From an uncultured Alphaproteobacteria bacterium (GTDB lineage: Bacteria; Pseudomonadota; Alphaproteobacteria; RF32; CAG-239): a DNA stretch of 64,000 bases. Both the position numbers and the translations under genes were made by a program. The notes beneath the pieces were generated by a model. That model made no database searches and had not been told where the DNA came from. It was given only the letters and a program-made list of their open reading frames with translations. Shown piece after piece: positions 1 to 10,200 of this stretch (the first letter of the stretch is position 1; every line of letters begins with the position of its first letter). Location of the stretch: assembly GCA_944390455.1 (NCBI GenBank), contig CALXPU010000002.1, positions 76,179 to 140,178 on the forward strand. The letters run 5' to 3'.

Positions 1-35
1 TATTATTTAAAAATTAATCTAAAAATTATTTTTGT

Positions 36-401
36 ATGGAACGAAGTCTGTTTGATGTGATAACGCGAAGTGTTGTCATTACCAGTTTGGTGCTGTTTAT
101 AGTTTCATTCTGGATTGAAAAAATTGCTGCACTTGTTTTGTTATTTGCAGCAGTCGGTGGTATGGCCGAGGTTCTTGTTCTCAGCTTTAAGTACAGCAAG
201 TTGTTTGATGCAAAATTGTTGTATTTCATTTTGCTTTTGCTTTTTGCGGGGCGGTGGTTCTTAGTTCTCGGCTGTTCGCATATTGCCGGTTATTTTTATT
301 TGGCGGTAGTGCTATTTGGTGCCATCCTTATTATGCGCGGGATGTTTTATTTGAACAAATATTGCGGTCCTGATGCAGAAAGTAAGTTGGATGAGCCCTG
401 A
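36..401 (+). CDS. Small four-helix membrane protein, unknown function
   Basis: A 121-residue, strongly hydrophobic protein with about four membrane segments (roughly residues 12-28, 30-50, 58-80 and 85-106) and short polar ends. I recognise no family. No Shine-Dalgarno sequence precedes the ATG; the visible leader is almost pure A/T and ends in tttttgtATGG, resembling the leaders of the unknown paralog genes at 14.8-16 kb and 36-38 kb. The upstream promoter lies outside the window. A strong terminator follows 19 bases after the stop, so it is probably a single-gene unit. The gene call rests on the open frame, hydrophobic pattern and terminator. Confidence 0.7.
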   Translation: MERSLFDVITRSVVITSLVLFIVSFWIEKIAALVLLFAAVGGMAEVLVLSFKYSKLFDAKLLYFILLLLFAGRWFLVLGCSHIAGYFYLAVVLFGAILIMRGMFYLNKYCGPDAESKLDEP

Positions 402-420
402 TATCGTTTCTTTTTTGTTT

Positions 421-451
421 CCCCTTAGTGTTTGGCTAAGGGGATTTTTTT
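421..451 (+). terminator. Intrinsic terminator after the 36-401 gene
   Basis: An 8-bp perfect stem CCCCTTAG/CTAAGGGG with a 7-base loop is followed by A and a run of seven T. It separates the small membrane protein from the next gene. Confidence 0.9.
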
Positions 452-452
452 G

Positions 453-481
453 TTGATGATATATAAAATTTGTGGTATAAT
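453..481 (+). promoter_or_regulatory. Sigma70-type promoter of the 523-1500 gene
   Basis: TTGATG at 453-458, a 17-base spacer, and a perfect TATAAT at 476-481. The spacer ends in tttgtgg, a context also seen before the -10 of the 57818 gene. The expected transcript start is near 488, giving a leader of about 35 bases. Confidence 0.75.
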
Positions 482-522
482 TGGTTTGAAATAAGGATAA
501 AAACGTTTCTTTTGAGGGTGTT

Positions 523-1500
523 ATGGCTAACTCAATGAGTGATTTTGAAAGATTTTTGTATGCGAATTATCCGGATGATTATCGGCGCGCAACAGCTGAT
601 GATGTGCCAGATGATGTAATTAATGCTATTCTTTCAAAGCATGAAAAACATTATCAAATTTGGCGTAGAATTCCTGAATGGATTAAAGATGAATATCGCG
701 ATATTATTCCAACAGAGGTTCTGAATGGAAATGAAACTGTTCGTGATTTTGTTGAAGAAGAACATCAAAAGTTAGCTAATGAAGAAAAAGAAACTCAGCA
801 ACTCTTAAATTATAGCGTTAGCTTGCTGGCTTTGGGGTATGCTGCAGAAACTGTTGCGGTTATGGTCGAAAACAGACGTCAAAGAGAGGCTTTGTTAGCA
901 GCAGCTCATGGTGGTCCTTTGTCTGATGAACAAATGAAACTTTGGTTACAGACACGTGAAAGTGATCAAAAAGCTATTCGTAAAGATTGGCAAGAAAATC
1001 ATACCGAAAAATTCATTGTTCACTTATTTAAGGAAATTGATAGAGAAAAGCGTCGTATGGCTCGAAATGGTGAAAGTGTTGATGCTACTCTTAAAATTAG
1101 TCGGATGGAAAATGAAGCTGCACAACTATTGGCGCAGTTTTCTGATATGGATAAGAAAAAGGCTATGGTTGAATATTTACGAGGACAGCCTCAGCAAGTT
1201 GCTTTAAAACGTATGAATCCTGAAGTTAGACAGAGATTTGTTGATATGTTGCGCAAAAATGGTATTGCGGTTGAAGATAAAAATTTTGCTCAAGTTAATC
1301 GTGAAAATTTGGCGCAAAGTTTAAAACGTAACTTTGATGATTGTCGTAAACGCGAAAATATTCTTTGCACCAAATATCAATATCAGAATAAAACGTTTGA
1401 TAAAGTTTCAGCAAGACAAGTTTTGGAACAAGCGCAGAACTTAAATGTCAGCGCACTGGTTGCTGCACGTCGCGCGGGTCGTCAAGAGACTTCCGCTTAA
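523..1500 (+). CDS. Soluble, charged, helical protein of unknown function
   Basis: A 325-residue protein with no signal peptide and one weakly hydrophobic stretch near residues 95-115 (LLNYSVSLLALGYAAETVAV). It is otherwise highly charged and predicted helical. A GAGG ribosome-binding site precedes the ATG, and its own TATAAT promoter lies 42 bases upstream. Near residues 48-62 it carries WRRIP and DIIP; the unknown protein at 57818 has a similar W-x-RIP near its N-terminus, which may hint at a shared domain, but the similarity is short. It converges on the lipoprotein gene that follows. I do not recognise the family. Confidence 0.75.
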   Translation: MANSMSDFERFLYANYPDDYRRATADDVPDDVINAILSKHEKHYQIWRRIPEWIKDEYRDIIPTEVLNGNETVRDFVEEEHQKLANEEKETQQLLNYSVSLLALGYAAETVAVMVENRRQREALLAAAHGGPLSDEQMKLWLQTRESDQKAIRKDWQENHTEKFIVHLFKEIDREKRRMARNGESVDATLKISRMENEAAQLLAQFSDMDKKKAMVEYLRGQPQQVALKRMNPEVRQRFVDMLRKNGIAVEDKNFAQVNRENLAQSLKRNFDDCRKRENILCTKYQYQNKTFDKVSARQVLEQAQNLNVSALVAARRAGRQETSA

Positions 1501-1510
1501 ACTCGTTTTT

Positions 1511-1921
1511 TTATAATGCAACGCATGCATTTCCTTTCCATTGCCAAGATGTTACAATATTGTTTTTTAGATAAAAGTCTGTTTTGCAATAATCGGTTAT
1601 GGTTTCTCCCATGTAATTTCCAATAGGTATTTCATCTCCGCCGTAGGTAAAGGGGGCAAACATTTCATCTTCGGTCATGAAATCGTTGTTGAAATAGTAG
1701 TTTGGATCGGGGATGACTTGATAGTTAATACTTACATATGTGATAATTTCATCGCCATTGGCTAGTTTCTTTATTTTTGCAGGCTGGCCCATGCTACTGA
1801 TGAGCTGTTCTGAGGTTTTTCCTAATTCTTGATTAAGTTGGTTGTTGTATTTTTGCGGTAAGGCACAGGCGCTGATATTTAATATTAATCCCAGCATCAT
1901 TATTTTGAAAATCTTCGTCAT
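1511..1921 (-). CDS. Small outer-membrane-type lipoprotein
   Basis: A 136-residue protein with a lipoprotein signal: a short basic start, a hydrophobic core and lipobox ISAC, predicting lipidation at Cys19. The mature part has G-K-T-x-x-Q-L-x-x-x-x-G-x-P followed by a GD.I.TY strand. That pattern is typical of small BamE/SmpA-like lipoproteins, so a BamE-like fold is a reasonable but unproven guess. A CGGAG ribosome-binding site precedes the start. It lies downstream of rodA in the same direction but has a promoter-like TTGAAA-N16-TACATA in the gap, so it is probably transcribed separately. Confidence 0.8.
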   Translation of the reverse strand: MTKIFKIMMLGLILNISACALPQKYNNQLNQELGKTSEQLISSMGQPAKIKKLANGDEIITYVSINYQVIPDPNYYFNNDFMTEDEMFAPFTYGGDEIPIGNYMGETITDYCKTDFYLKNNIVTSWQWKGNACVAL

Positions 1922-1989
1922 ATTTATTCTCCGATAGTTATACTATTGGGGTATGTATGACGTATTATTCTCTTTTCAATGGGGCTGAT

Positions 1990-3123
1990 TTATTTTTTTA
2001 ATTCGCGGTCGCGGTTGACGTAAAACGACTGCATGATTCCAAAGCTGGCCATTACCGAAATAATTACAGTGCCGCCGTAGCTGATGAGTGGTAGAGGAAT
2101 TCCTACAACAGGGAGTAAGCCTATTACCATGGCTACATTAATGAACACGTAAAGGAAGTAATTGGTGTTTAGTCCTAAGATTACCATTTTTCCGAAATAG
2201 TTGGAAGGATGTATTCTGAATGCAAACCAATAGCCGTAACTAATCAACACTAAGTTTAAGAATAAAATTACAATTCCTCCCATCATGCCAAATTCTTCTG
2301 AGAACATGGTGAAAATGAAGTCGGTATGTTTTTCGGGAAGAAAGTTTAGATGGCTTTGAGTACCGGATAAAAATCCTTTTCCCCACATACCTCCGGAACC
2401 TAAGGCTATTTTGGCTTGAATAATGTGATAACCGGCGCCTTGTGGGTCACGTTCTGGGTCTAAAAAGGTTAGAATACGATTTTTTTGATAGTCGTGCAAG
2501 AAGTGCCAAAGTATAGGAGCTGCGGCAGCTACACCACCGATTGCTAAACCAAATTTCCACCATTGAACGCCGGCAAGGTAAAATAATGCGGTGGCGCAAA
2601 ATAGAACCATTAAAGATGTTCCTAGGTCTGGTTGAATCATGATGAAAGCAACCGGAACAGCCACAATGATTGCCGGAATAATGATGCCTCTGATGGTGCG
2701 AATTTCATCATAAGGCGTATTGCTGAAATAGCGGGCTAATTGTAAAACAATGGCTAGTTTCATTAACTCGGATGGTTGTAGCTTGAAAAATCCTAAGTTT
2801 ATCCAGCGCTGTGCTCCCATGCCAGTGTGTCCGGCGACATCTACGATTAAAAGGAGTAATAATGTAAATAGATAAAAAGGAGTAGCAATTTTGTAATAAA
2901 ATTCCGGTGGAAGCATGGCTGCTACTATCATTACACCTAAGCCCATGCCGAAACGGATGCCTTGGTTGAGAGCCCAGGGGGTTATTTTACCTCCGGCAGC
3001 GGAATATAGTGTTATGCAGCCGATACATGCCAAGATGGTTAATATGATTATGAATGTGAAATTCAGATTAAAGAACCGCTCTTTTAGGCTTAATTCTTGA
3101 TTTTGATTTAATAGTATTGCCAT
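1990..3123 (-). CDS. rodA: RodA peptidoglycan polymerase (SEDS family)
   Basis: A 377-residue polytopic membrane protein of the FtsW/RodA/SpoVE family, the glycosyltransferase that works with PBP2 to make lateral-wall peptidoglycan from lipid II. About ten membrane helices are visible. The family signatures GAQRWI, QPSE and QPDLGTS, and the C-terminal ISYGGT, are all present. It is the last gene of the ddl-miaA-mreBCD-mrdA-rodA run and starts 10 bases after the mrdA stop, the usual PBP2/RodA partnership. Length is normal. Confidence 0.96.
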   Translation of the reverse strand: MAILLNQNQELSLKERFFNLNFTFIIILTILACIGCITLYSAAGGKITPWALNQGIRFGMGLGVMIVAAMLPPEFYYKIATPFYLFTLLLLLIVDVAGHTGMGAQRWINLGFFKLQPSELMKLAIVLQLARYFSNTPYDEIRTIRGIIIPAIIVAVPVAFIMIQPDLGTSLMVLFCATALFYLAGVQWWKFGLAIGGVAAAAPILWHFLHDYQKNRILTFLDPERDPQGAGYHIIQAKIALGSGGMWGKGFLSGTQSHLNFLPEKHTDFIFTMFSEEFGMMGGIVILFLNLVLISYGYWFAFRIHPSNYFGKMVILGLNTNYFLYVFINVAMVIGLLPVVGIPLPLISYGGTVIISVMASFGIMQSFYVNRDRELKK

Positions 3124-3133
3124 GTTTTTGTCC

Positions 3134-4945
3134 TTATCTGATATCTAGTTTTATTGCTTCTTCTAATATTTTGGATGCAATAGGTGCGGCAACGCCAGCT
3201 CCTGAACGTCCATGTTCTACGATTACGGCAACAGCGTATTTGGGGTTATCGTGAGGGGCGTATGCCATAAACCATGCGTGGTTACGATATTTCCAAGGTA
3301 AATCTTCATCTTTTTTGATACCCTCGGCACGTTCTTTTAAGCTAATGCGACGGACTTGTGTGGTGCCGGTTTTGCCCCCCATTTTTATGCCGTCAATTTT
3401 TAGTTTTGCTCTGGTGGCGGTTCCTCCTTTGCCATTTACAACCTCGTACATTCCTTGTTTGACTAATTCAATATCGTAAGGATTTAGATGTAGAGATTTG
3501 GGCTTTTCCGTATATTTTTGTTTGATGAATGTCGGCGTTATTTCATAACCACCGTTGACAACGCGGGCTAACATGGTTGCTAATTGCATAGGGGTTACCA
3601 ATACATATCCTTGTCCAATTCCGGCAATTACGGTTTCGCCTTGTTGCCAATCTGCTTTGAAACGTTGACGCTTCCACTCTTTATCTGGAATAACACCGCT
3701 TTTTTGATTTTCTATCCCTAAGTCATAGGCCTTTCCTAAGCCTAGTCTTCGGCTCATGGCGGCAATTTTTTCAATACCCAACTCTATGGCTGTTTCGTAA
3801 AAATAAATGTCGCAGGAATTTTTTAGCGCTTCTACAAGAGTTTGATGTCCGTGCCCATAGTGCTTCCAACAATGGAATAGGTGGTTTCCTAATTTCATTC
3901 TTCCTGAGCAGTAATAATCTGTTTGTGAATTTATGATGCCGGTTTCCAATGCGGCGAGGGCAACGACGACTTTAAATGTTGAGCCCGGGGAGTATTGTCC
4001 TGAGATTGCTTTATTGGTTAAAGGTGTTTTTTCATCATACAGTAAAGCATCCCAATTTTTTTGCGAAATGCCATCTACGAATAAATTGGGGTCAAATGAA
4101 GGAACAGATACCGAGGCTAATATTTCTCCGGTGTGAATATCTAATACGACGGCTGCTCCTGCCTCATCGCCAAAAGCGTCGTAGGCGGCTTTTTGCAGGC
4201 GGATGTCTATGGTTAAATCTAGGTCTTTGCCTTTTGTGCCTTCTATTTTTTCTATTTCACGCATGATACGCCCATAAGCGTTGACTTCATATTTTAAGCT
4301 GCCTTCTTGGCCGCGCAAACTTTCATCATATGTTTTTTCAAATCCAGATTTGCCTATCTTAAAGCCGGGGACTTGCAGCAAGGGGGCGTCTGATTGTTGT
4401 AAATCTTTTTCGGATACGGAGCCAACGTACCCTAAAGGATGAGCTGTGTACTGCTTAAATGGGTAATAGCGAATTAAACCTTGGTCAATTACCAATCCAG
4501 GCCAGCGGTGATTGTTTAGCATTAAGGTTGAAACTTCGTCCCAACTCAGATTGTCTTTGATTTTGACGGGAACAAAGCGGCGGTGGCGTTTGATGTCTTT
4601 TTGTATTTGTTCTATATCTTCTGGGCTTAGATTTAGAATTGGAGCAATTTCTTCTAAAAGTTTGTTGATGTCGCCACGGACTTGTTCCGCAATTAACATT
4701 GCTTGAAAGTTTTGAATATTCGTTGCCAGTTCAACACCATTTCTGTCGTTGATGCTACCGCGCGGTGGTACCAGAAGACGAGTGGAAAAACGGTTGCTAT
4801 CTGCTAAAAGCGCATATTTTTCTTTCTGATAAATTTGCAGATAGTACAAGCGCCCAACCAATACAAAAAACAGGAAAATGTTGGCACTGAAGATAATTAA
4901 TGAACGCTTCAATAATATACGGAGCTTGTCGTTAGATTTTTTCAT
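3134..4945 (-). CDS. mrdA: Penicillin-binding protein 2, elongasome transpeptidase
   Basis: A 603-residue class B PBP. One N-terminal membrane anchor (about residues 14-36) is followed by the PBP dimer domain starting at RGSINDRNG and a C-terminal transpeptidase domain. The active-site motifs are intact: STFK at 322-325 with the nucleophilic serine, SCD at 377-379, and KTGT at 525-528. It cross-links peptidoglycan during cell elongation with RodA as partner. A GGAGG site precedes the start, and the gene overlaps the end of mreD by 14 bases, indicating translational coupling. Confidence 0.97.
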   Translation of the reverse strand: MKKSNDKLRILLKRSLIIFSANIFLFFVLVGRLYYLQIYQKEKYALLADSNRFSTRLLVPPRGSINDRNGVELATNIQNFQAMLIAEQVRGDINKLLEEIAPILNLSPEDIEQIQKDIKRHRRFVPVKIKDNLSWDEVSTLMLNNHRWPGLVIDQGLIRYYPFKQYTAHPLGYVGSVSEKDLQQSDAPLLQVPGFKIGKSGFEKTYDESLRGQEGSLKYEVNAYGRIMREIEKIEGTKGKDLDLTIDIRLQKAAYDAFGDEAGAAVVLDIHTGEILASVSVPSFDPNLFVDGISQKNWDALLYDEKTPLTNKAISGQYSPGSTFKVVVALAALETGIINSQTDYYCSGRMKLGNHLFHCWKHYGHGHQTLVEALKNSCDIYFYETAIELGIEKIAAMSRRLGLGKAYDLGIENQKSGVIPDKEWKRQRFKADWQQGETVIAGIGQGYVLVTPMQLATMLARVVNGGYEITPTFIKQKYTEKPKSLHLNPYDIELVKQGMYEVVNGKGGTATRAKLKIDGIKMGGKTGTTQVRRISLKERAEGIKKDEDLPWKYRNHAWFMAYAPHDNPKYAVAVIVEHGRSGAGVAAPIASKILEEAIKLDIR

Positions 4946-5462
4946 AACGATCCTCCAAATGTATGTAGCGGCGTTCTATCCAAATGTAGCAACTTGCCAG
5001 CAGAGGATATAGGGTTATGGTTAGCATTAGTTCTAAAGTTGCGGCGTTTATGGGAACCCACATACGATTGAAAACGCTGGTAATCAGAAACTTAAATGAC
5101 ATGGCTATGACGATGGCTAGGGCAAATAACAGCCATGAGTATGAGAATTTTTTGACATTAAAGTATGCGGATAATCTTGATGCCAGAAAATATAGGCATA
5201 AAAAAGTCATGATGTTTATGCCGAGCGGATTGGCGCTCATGACATCTGCAAATATTCCTAACAAAAATGCAGTAATACCATTAAATGCGTCTGAACGCTG
5301 TGAACTCCAGAAATATATGCCGGTATAGAAAGGGACTAAACGGATGAAATTCCAAAAGTCTGAAGAACGCGGTATATAAAATAGTAAGTCAATGAGAATG
5401 ATGCTGAGCGGCGGAGTGAGATATGTCGCAATAGAGGCACAGAAATTTTTTGTTTCTGCCAT
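4932..5462 (-). CDS. mreD: Rod-shape determining protein MreD
   Basis: A 176-residue inner-membrane protein with about five helices, of the size and hydrophobic pattern expected for MreD. Sequence conservation in this family is low, so the call rests largely on position between mreC and mrdA. The start codon shares its A with the mreC stop (TAATG), a tight coupling. MreD links the MreB/MreC scaffold to PBP2 and RodA. Confidence 0.9.
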   Translation of the reverse strand: MAETKNFCASIATYLTPPLSIILIDLLFYIPRSSDFWNFIRLVPFYTGIYFWSSQRSDAFNGITAFLLGIFADVMSANPLGINIMTFLCLYFLASRLSAYFNVKKFSYSWLLFALAIVIAMSFKFLITSVFNRMWVPINAATLELMLTITLYPLLASCYIWIERRYIHLEDRYEKI

Positions 5463-6325
5463 TATTCTAACTCCTTAGCGGTTTCTTTATCCGGCATAAC
5501 GTCGTAAGCAATAATTTTTACGATTTCAAGTTCTGATGGGGAGAATAGAGGAGCCGCTGTAATTGTATCAACGCCAGCTCTTTTGATTTTTGCTACCGGA
5601 ATGTCCGGTGGTAAACCGCCGCCGGCACCTGAGGTAACTAGAATGTCATCTTTATGTAATTCAGCCATTAGTGGAGGGAAGATTAAATTCATTTTGCGGG
5701 TGTTGTTGCCGACTAATATACCTCTGTCGCGGCTTTTTTGTGATACTACCGGAATTTTGGAGTTAATATCGGTGATTAAGGTAACGCGAGCATATTTGCC
5801 ACTGACAATATCTATTCTGCCGATTAAACCGGCGGAATTAACCACAGCATAGCCACTTTTAATAAAATCTGCGGCATTGCCTAAATAAAGTAAAAGCGAG
5901 TTACTGAAAGCATTGTCGTTTTCAGCGATGACGCGTGCGGTGTAGCTTATAGTCTGCGGAACGTCAATGTGGTGCAATAGTTTTTTGAAAATTCTATTTT
6001 CAGTCTGCAAGGCGCGCATACGGTCTTTTAGTAAATATAGTTCAGAATTTTCTTGGCGGAGACGCTCATTTTCTTCATAAATGTACATAATCTCGGCTAT
6101 TTTTTTGTAACCATAACTTAGACCTTCTGCAGGAAGGGAAGCTATGTGCATTAATGGAGAACTGATATACATCACACCTTTGGATACGCCGGAAACAATG
6201 CTGATGTCTATTTTGTGTACCAAAATCAACAGCAGGGCTATGATAAACAGCCCTGCTAAGAAGAAGCTCTTTAAAACTCGTAATACATAGTTTTCTTTGA
6301 GAAAGAGTACTCTTTGACGTTTCAT
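5462..6325 (-). CDS. mreC: Rod-shape determining protein MreC
   Basis: A 287-residue protein with a single N-terminal membrane anchor (about residues 14-38), a coiled-coil segment around residues 80-115 rich in E, N and L, and a C-terminal beta-rich periplasmic domain with the family signatures GLIGRI and SGAGGGLPPDIPV. MreC is the periplasmic scaffold that activates PBP2. It follows mreB after a 21-base gap and is coupled to mreD. Confidence 0.95.
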   Translation of the reverse strand: MKRQRVLFLKENYVLRVLKSFFLAGLFIIALLLILVHKIDISIVSGVSKGVMYISSPLMHIASLPAEGLSYGYKKIAEIMYIYEENERLRQENSELYLLKDRMRALQTENRIFKKLLHHIDVPQTISYTARVIAENDNAFSNSLLLYLGNAADFIKSGYAVVNSAGLIGRIDIVSGKYARVTLITDINSKIPVVSQKSRDRGILVGNNTRKMNLIFPPLMAELHKDDILVTSGAGGGLPPDIPVAKIKRAGVDTITAAPLFSPSELEIVKIIAYDVMPDKETAKELE

Positions 6326-6346
6326 TGGCTATCCTTGGTTAGGGGA

Positions 6347-7396
<1,050 letters not shown>

Positions 7397-7436
7397 CTAT
7401 AATTACATATTGCTTTCTTTTTTAAGGATAATTCGT

Positions 7437-8417
7437 TTATTTTGCAAGAATTTTATACCTCTTTTGCAATTTATCAACAAGTTCATCAACAAAAAAAGTA
7501 TCCTTTTCAGCATTGCTTCCAAAGCACTCTTCATAGATGGAATCGGCATTGAAACGATTGTTAAACCAAGTACTCTGACGTTTGGCATATTGACGCGTAT
7601 GCAGTTTGCCTAATTCAACGGCTTCTTCCAATGTTTGGCGATTTTCTAGGTAATTCTTTAGTTCTTGTACACCTAACGCACGCATTGCCGGTAGAGAATC
7701 GGAGAGATTTTTGGGGAGAAGTTTTTTAACTTCATCCAATGCTCCCATCTCCATCATTTTATCAAAGCGGATACGAGCGCGTTTATCCAATTCACTTCTT
7801 TGCGGCTTTATGTATATTTTGAAAAATTCTTGCGCCGGATAAAAAGGTTGTGGCGAGATGTTGTGCCAATAGGATAACGGTTTATCTGTATCCAGCCAAA
7901 TCTCTACGGAGCGGCGTATTCTGGTGCTGTCGTTCGGACTTAGTCTTTGCGCAGTTTCAGGATCGGTTTCTTTGATAATTTGATAGAGATGTTCCAATCC
8001 TTTTTCTTGCAGCATGTTTTCAACTTTGTCTCGTATGGCTTGAGGTGTTTCCGGTATTGGGCTTAAGCCATTTATTAAAGCGTCAATATACATTCCCGTG
8101 CCACCAATTATAATCGGAGTTTGATTGTTATGGCGTGCTTTATCAATTTCTTGCCTGCAAAGGGTTAGCCAATCCATGACATTACCTCGGTTGGATGCCT
8201 CATATATTCCGTAAAGCTTATGCGGAATTTCCGCTTGCTCCTCAGGACTTGGAGTGGCGGCAAGGATGGGAATCTCTTTATATACCTGCATGGAATCGGC
8301 ATTGATGATGACCCCGTTTACTCGTTTGGCCAATTCTATGCCTAGTCCGGATTTTCCGGAGGCGGTGGGACCGGCGATAATGATAATTGGCGTCGTGTCT
8401 ATTTTAGTGTGCGGCAT
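7437..8417 (-). CDS. miaA: tRNA dimethylallyltransferase MiaA
   Basis: Transfers a dimethylallyl group to N6 of A37 in tRNAs reading UNN codons. The P-loop GPTASGKSGLG, the substrate loop around NADSMQVYKEI and the IIIGGTGMYIDALI motif are clear. I place the start at 8417 (MPHTKID) rather than 8444, because GGAAG sits 7 bases upstream; this cuts the overlap with ddl from 46 to 19 bases. The protein is then about 326 residues, normal for the family. It is the second gene of the ddl-to-rodA run. Confidence 0.95.
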   Translation of the reverse strand: MPHTKIDTTPIIIIAGPTASGKSGLGIELAKRVNGVIINADSMQVYKEIPILAATPSPEEQAEIPHKLYGIYEASNRGNVMDWLTLCRQEIDKARHNNQTPIIIGGTGMYIDALINGLSPIPETPQAIRDKVENMLQEKGLEHLYQIIKETDPETAQRLSPNDSTRIRRSVEIWLDTDKPLSYWHNISPQPFYPAQEFFKIYIKPQRSELDKRARIRFDKMMEMGALDEVKKLLPKNLSDSLPAMRALGVQELKNYLENRQTLEEAVELGKLHTRQYAKRQSTWFNNRFNADSIYEECFGSNAEKDTFFVDELVDKLQKRYKILAK

Positions 8418-9310
8418 GAGGCTTCTTCCACTAGATTTTGGCATAAATCTTCATACGAAACACCGATATATTTTGCTTGTTCGGGAACAAGAGACAGAGA
8501 TGTCATTCCTGGGTGAGTATTGATTTCCAAGAAGACGACACCATCTTCCGGATTGTAGCGAAAATCACATCTGGATACGGTTTTGCAACCTAGTTTGTTA
8601 TGCATTGTTTCTGCATAGGTTAAACAGGTTTGAGTAACATCTTTCGGTAAATTTGCAGGTAGAACATGGAAGGTTTCTCCTGAGGTGTATTTGTGTTCGT
8701 AATCGTAAAATCCATCTTTCGGTTTTAGCTCGGTAACGACGTGAGCTTTGCCTTGGTAGCACATGACGGTTAGTTCTTGTCCGGGGATGTATTTTTCTAC
8801 TATCAATTCTGTTTCCGGGTCATTGTAGCGAATTTTGAAAATATCTTCAGGATTGTTGACGATAAATACACCAACAGATGAACCATCTGAAACTGGTTTG
8901 ACAACAAATGGGCGGGCTACCGTTGCGCCAATGGTTATGAATTCTTTTGCGGTCATTTTACGTCCAAAAGCGGTTTTGATGTTGGCTTTTTCGGCAATGA
9001 GCTTGCAGATATATTTATTCATACCGATGCATGAAGCTGTCATGCCGGAATGAGTGTAGGGGATTTGTAATAAGTCGAGGAGTGCCGGAATCGTGCCATC
9101 TTCGCCCCAGTTTCCATGAAGTGCGTTAAAAACTACATCTGGTTTGTGTGTGTTTAACGTTTTGATGAGTTTTTGAGTATCTGTTAAATCATGTGTGTGC
9201 ACTTCATAGCCTTTGTTTTTTAAGGCTGCTGCGATGCTTTTTCCGCTTTGTAGGCTTACTTCTCGTTCTGATGAAAATCCTCCCATCAAAACCATTACTT
9301 TTTTAGTCAT
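8399..9310 (-). CDS. ddl: D-alanine--D-alanine ligase
   Basis: A 303-residue ATP-grasp enzyme making the D-Ala-D-Ala dipeptide for peptidoglycan. Visible motifs: GGFSSEREVSLQSG at the N-terminus, HGNWGEDGTIP, the ATP-binding stretch VKPVSDGSSVGV, and the C-terminal magnesium site EINTHPGMT. In most alphaproteobacteria ddl lies in the dcw cluster between murB and ftsQ; here it heads a run leading into miaA and the mre operon. It is divergent from the 9391 gene across an 80-base gap. Confidence 0.96.
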   Translation of the reverse strand: MTKKVMVLMGGFSSEREVSLQSGKSIAAALKNKGYEVHTHDLTDTQKLIKTLNTHKPDVVFNALHGNWGEDGTIPALLDLLQIPYTHSGMTASCIGMNKYICKLIAEKANIKTAFGRKMTAKEFITIGATVARPFVVKPVSDGSSVGVFIVNNPEDIFKIRYNDPETELIVEKYIPGQELTVMCYQGKAHVVTELKPKDGFYDYEHKYTSGETFHVLPANLPKDVTQTCLTYAETMHNKLGCKTVSRCDFRYNPEDGVVFLEINTHPGMTSLSLVPEQAKYIGVSYEDLCQNLVEEASCRTLK

Positions 9311-9390
9311 TATTTAACCCCTTTTATGTTATGTCTTGTTTTCATGTTGATGAATTTAAATGAAAAAATTTAAGAAAGGCTAAAATTTTC

Positions 9391-10179
9391 GTGAAAAAAG
9401 TATTTTTATTTTGGTTTGTTTTTTGTGGTTTTGTCGGTCAGGTTCATGCTAATGGGTTTGAGCAGAAAATGGACGTTAGCATTGGTGTTTTTGATGCAGC
9501 AACAATAGTGCTTGATTATAAGGCTACGTCTGCGGAGTATCAGATTAGTGCAGAAGTGAAGACTGCTAACTTTTTTGATACTTTATATCCTTTTGTCGGG
9601 CGTTATTCCAGCAAGGGGAGTGTTTTTGAAACTAAGGGAAAAGTTCGGGATATTTTGCCTGAAACTTATCAGACTTATACAAAATCACGTAATCACGTGC
9701 GTACGAAAACAATACTCTATAATGATGAAGGTTATGCTTATCAACGCATTTCTACAAAAGATGAAAATAAAAATGTTGTGCCAATTACAGGTGTTCCTAA
9801 AACAGCAGATGCAGCGGATTTGCAAACTATTTTTGCCGAACTTATCGGAAATTTTAATCAGACACGGAGTTGCCATTTAGAACGGGAAGTTTATGACGGA
9901 AAAAAACACTATAAAGTTATAGCACAAGATCAAGGTACAGAGAATCGGTATTTTAATCTGCTGAAACGTACTGAAAATTCGTACAAATGCTCCTTTTATA
10001 TAGAAAATCTGAAGGACAATAATGATAATATTTTATGGGATGTCAGTGCGGAAACGCCGATTTATTTTTGGATTGGGATAGATCAGGTGTCAAAATTGCC
10101 TTACGTGCTTGAAATAAGGATTGACTCCACGCCTCTGGGAGCGTTAAAAGTAATACCAACGAGTTTAAAAATTAAATAA
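9391..10179 (+). CDS. DUF3108-type periplasmic protein
   Basis: A 262-residue exported protein with a typical signal peptide (MKKVFLFWFVFCGF, cleavage after VHA). The mature part is a beta-rich fold with alternating strands of the sort found in DUF3108 proteins of alphaproteobacteria, which are probably envelope-associated. The start is GTG, with AAGAAAGG upstream. No enzymatic motif is visible. TrhP follows 21 bases later, so the two may be cotranscribed. Confidence 0.75.
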   Translation: MKKVFLFWFVFCGFVGQVHANGFEQKMDVSIGVFDAATIVLDYKATSAEYQISAEVKTANFFDTLYPFVGRYSSKGSVFETKGKVRDILPETYQTYTKSRNHVRTKTILYNDEGYAYQRISTKDENKNVVPITGVPKTADAADLQTIFAELIGNFNQTRSCHLEREVYDGKKHYKVIAQDQGTENRYFNLLKRTENSYKCSFYIENLKDNNDNILWDVSAETPIYFWIGIDQVSKLPYVLEIRIDSTPLGALKVIPTSLKIK

Positions 10180-10200
10180 AAATTGTAAAGGATTAAAAAT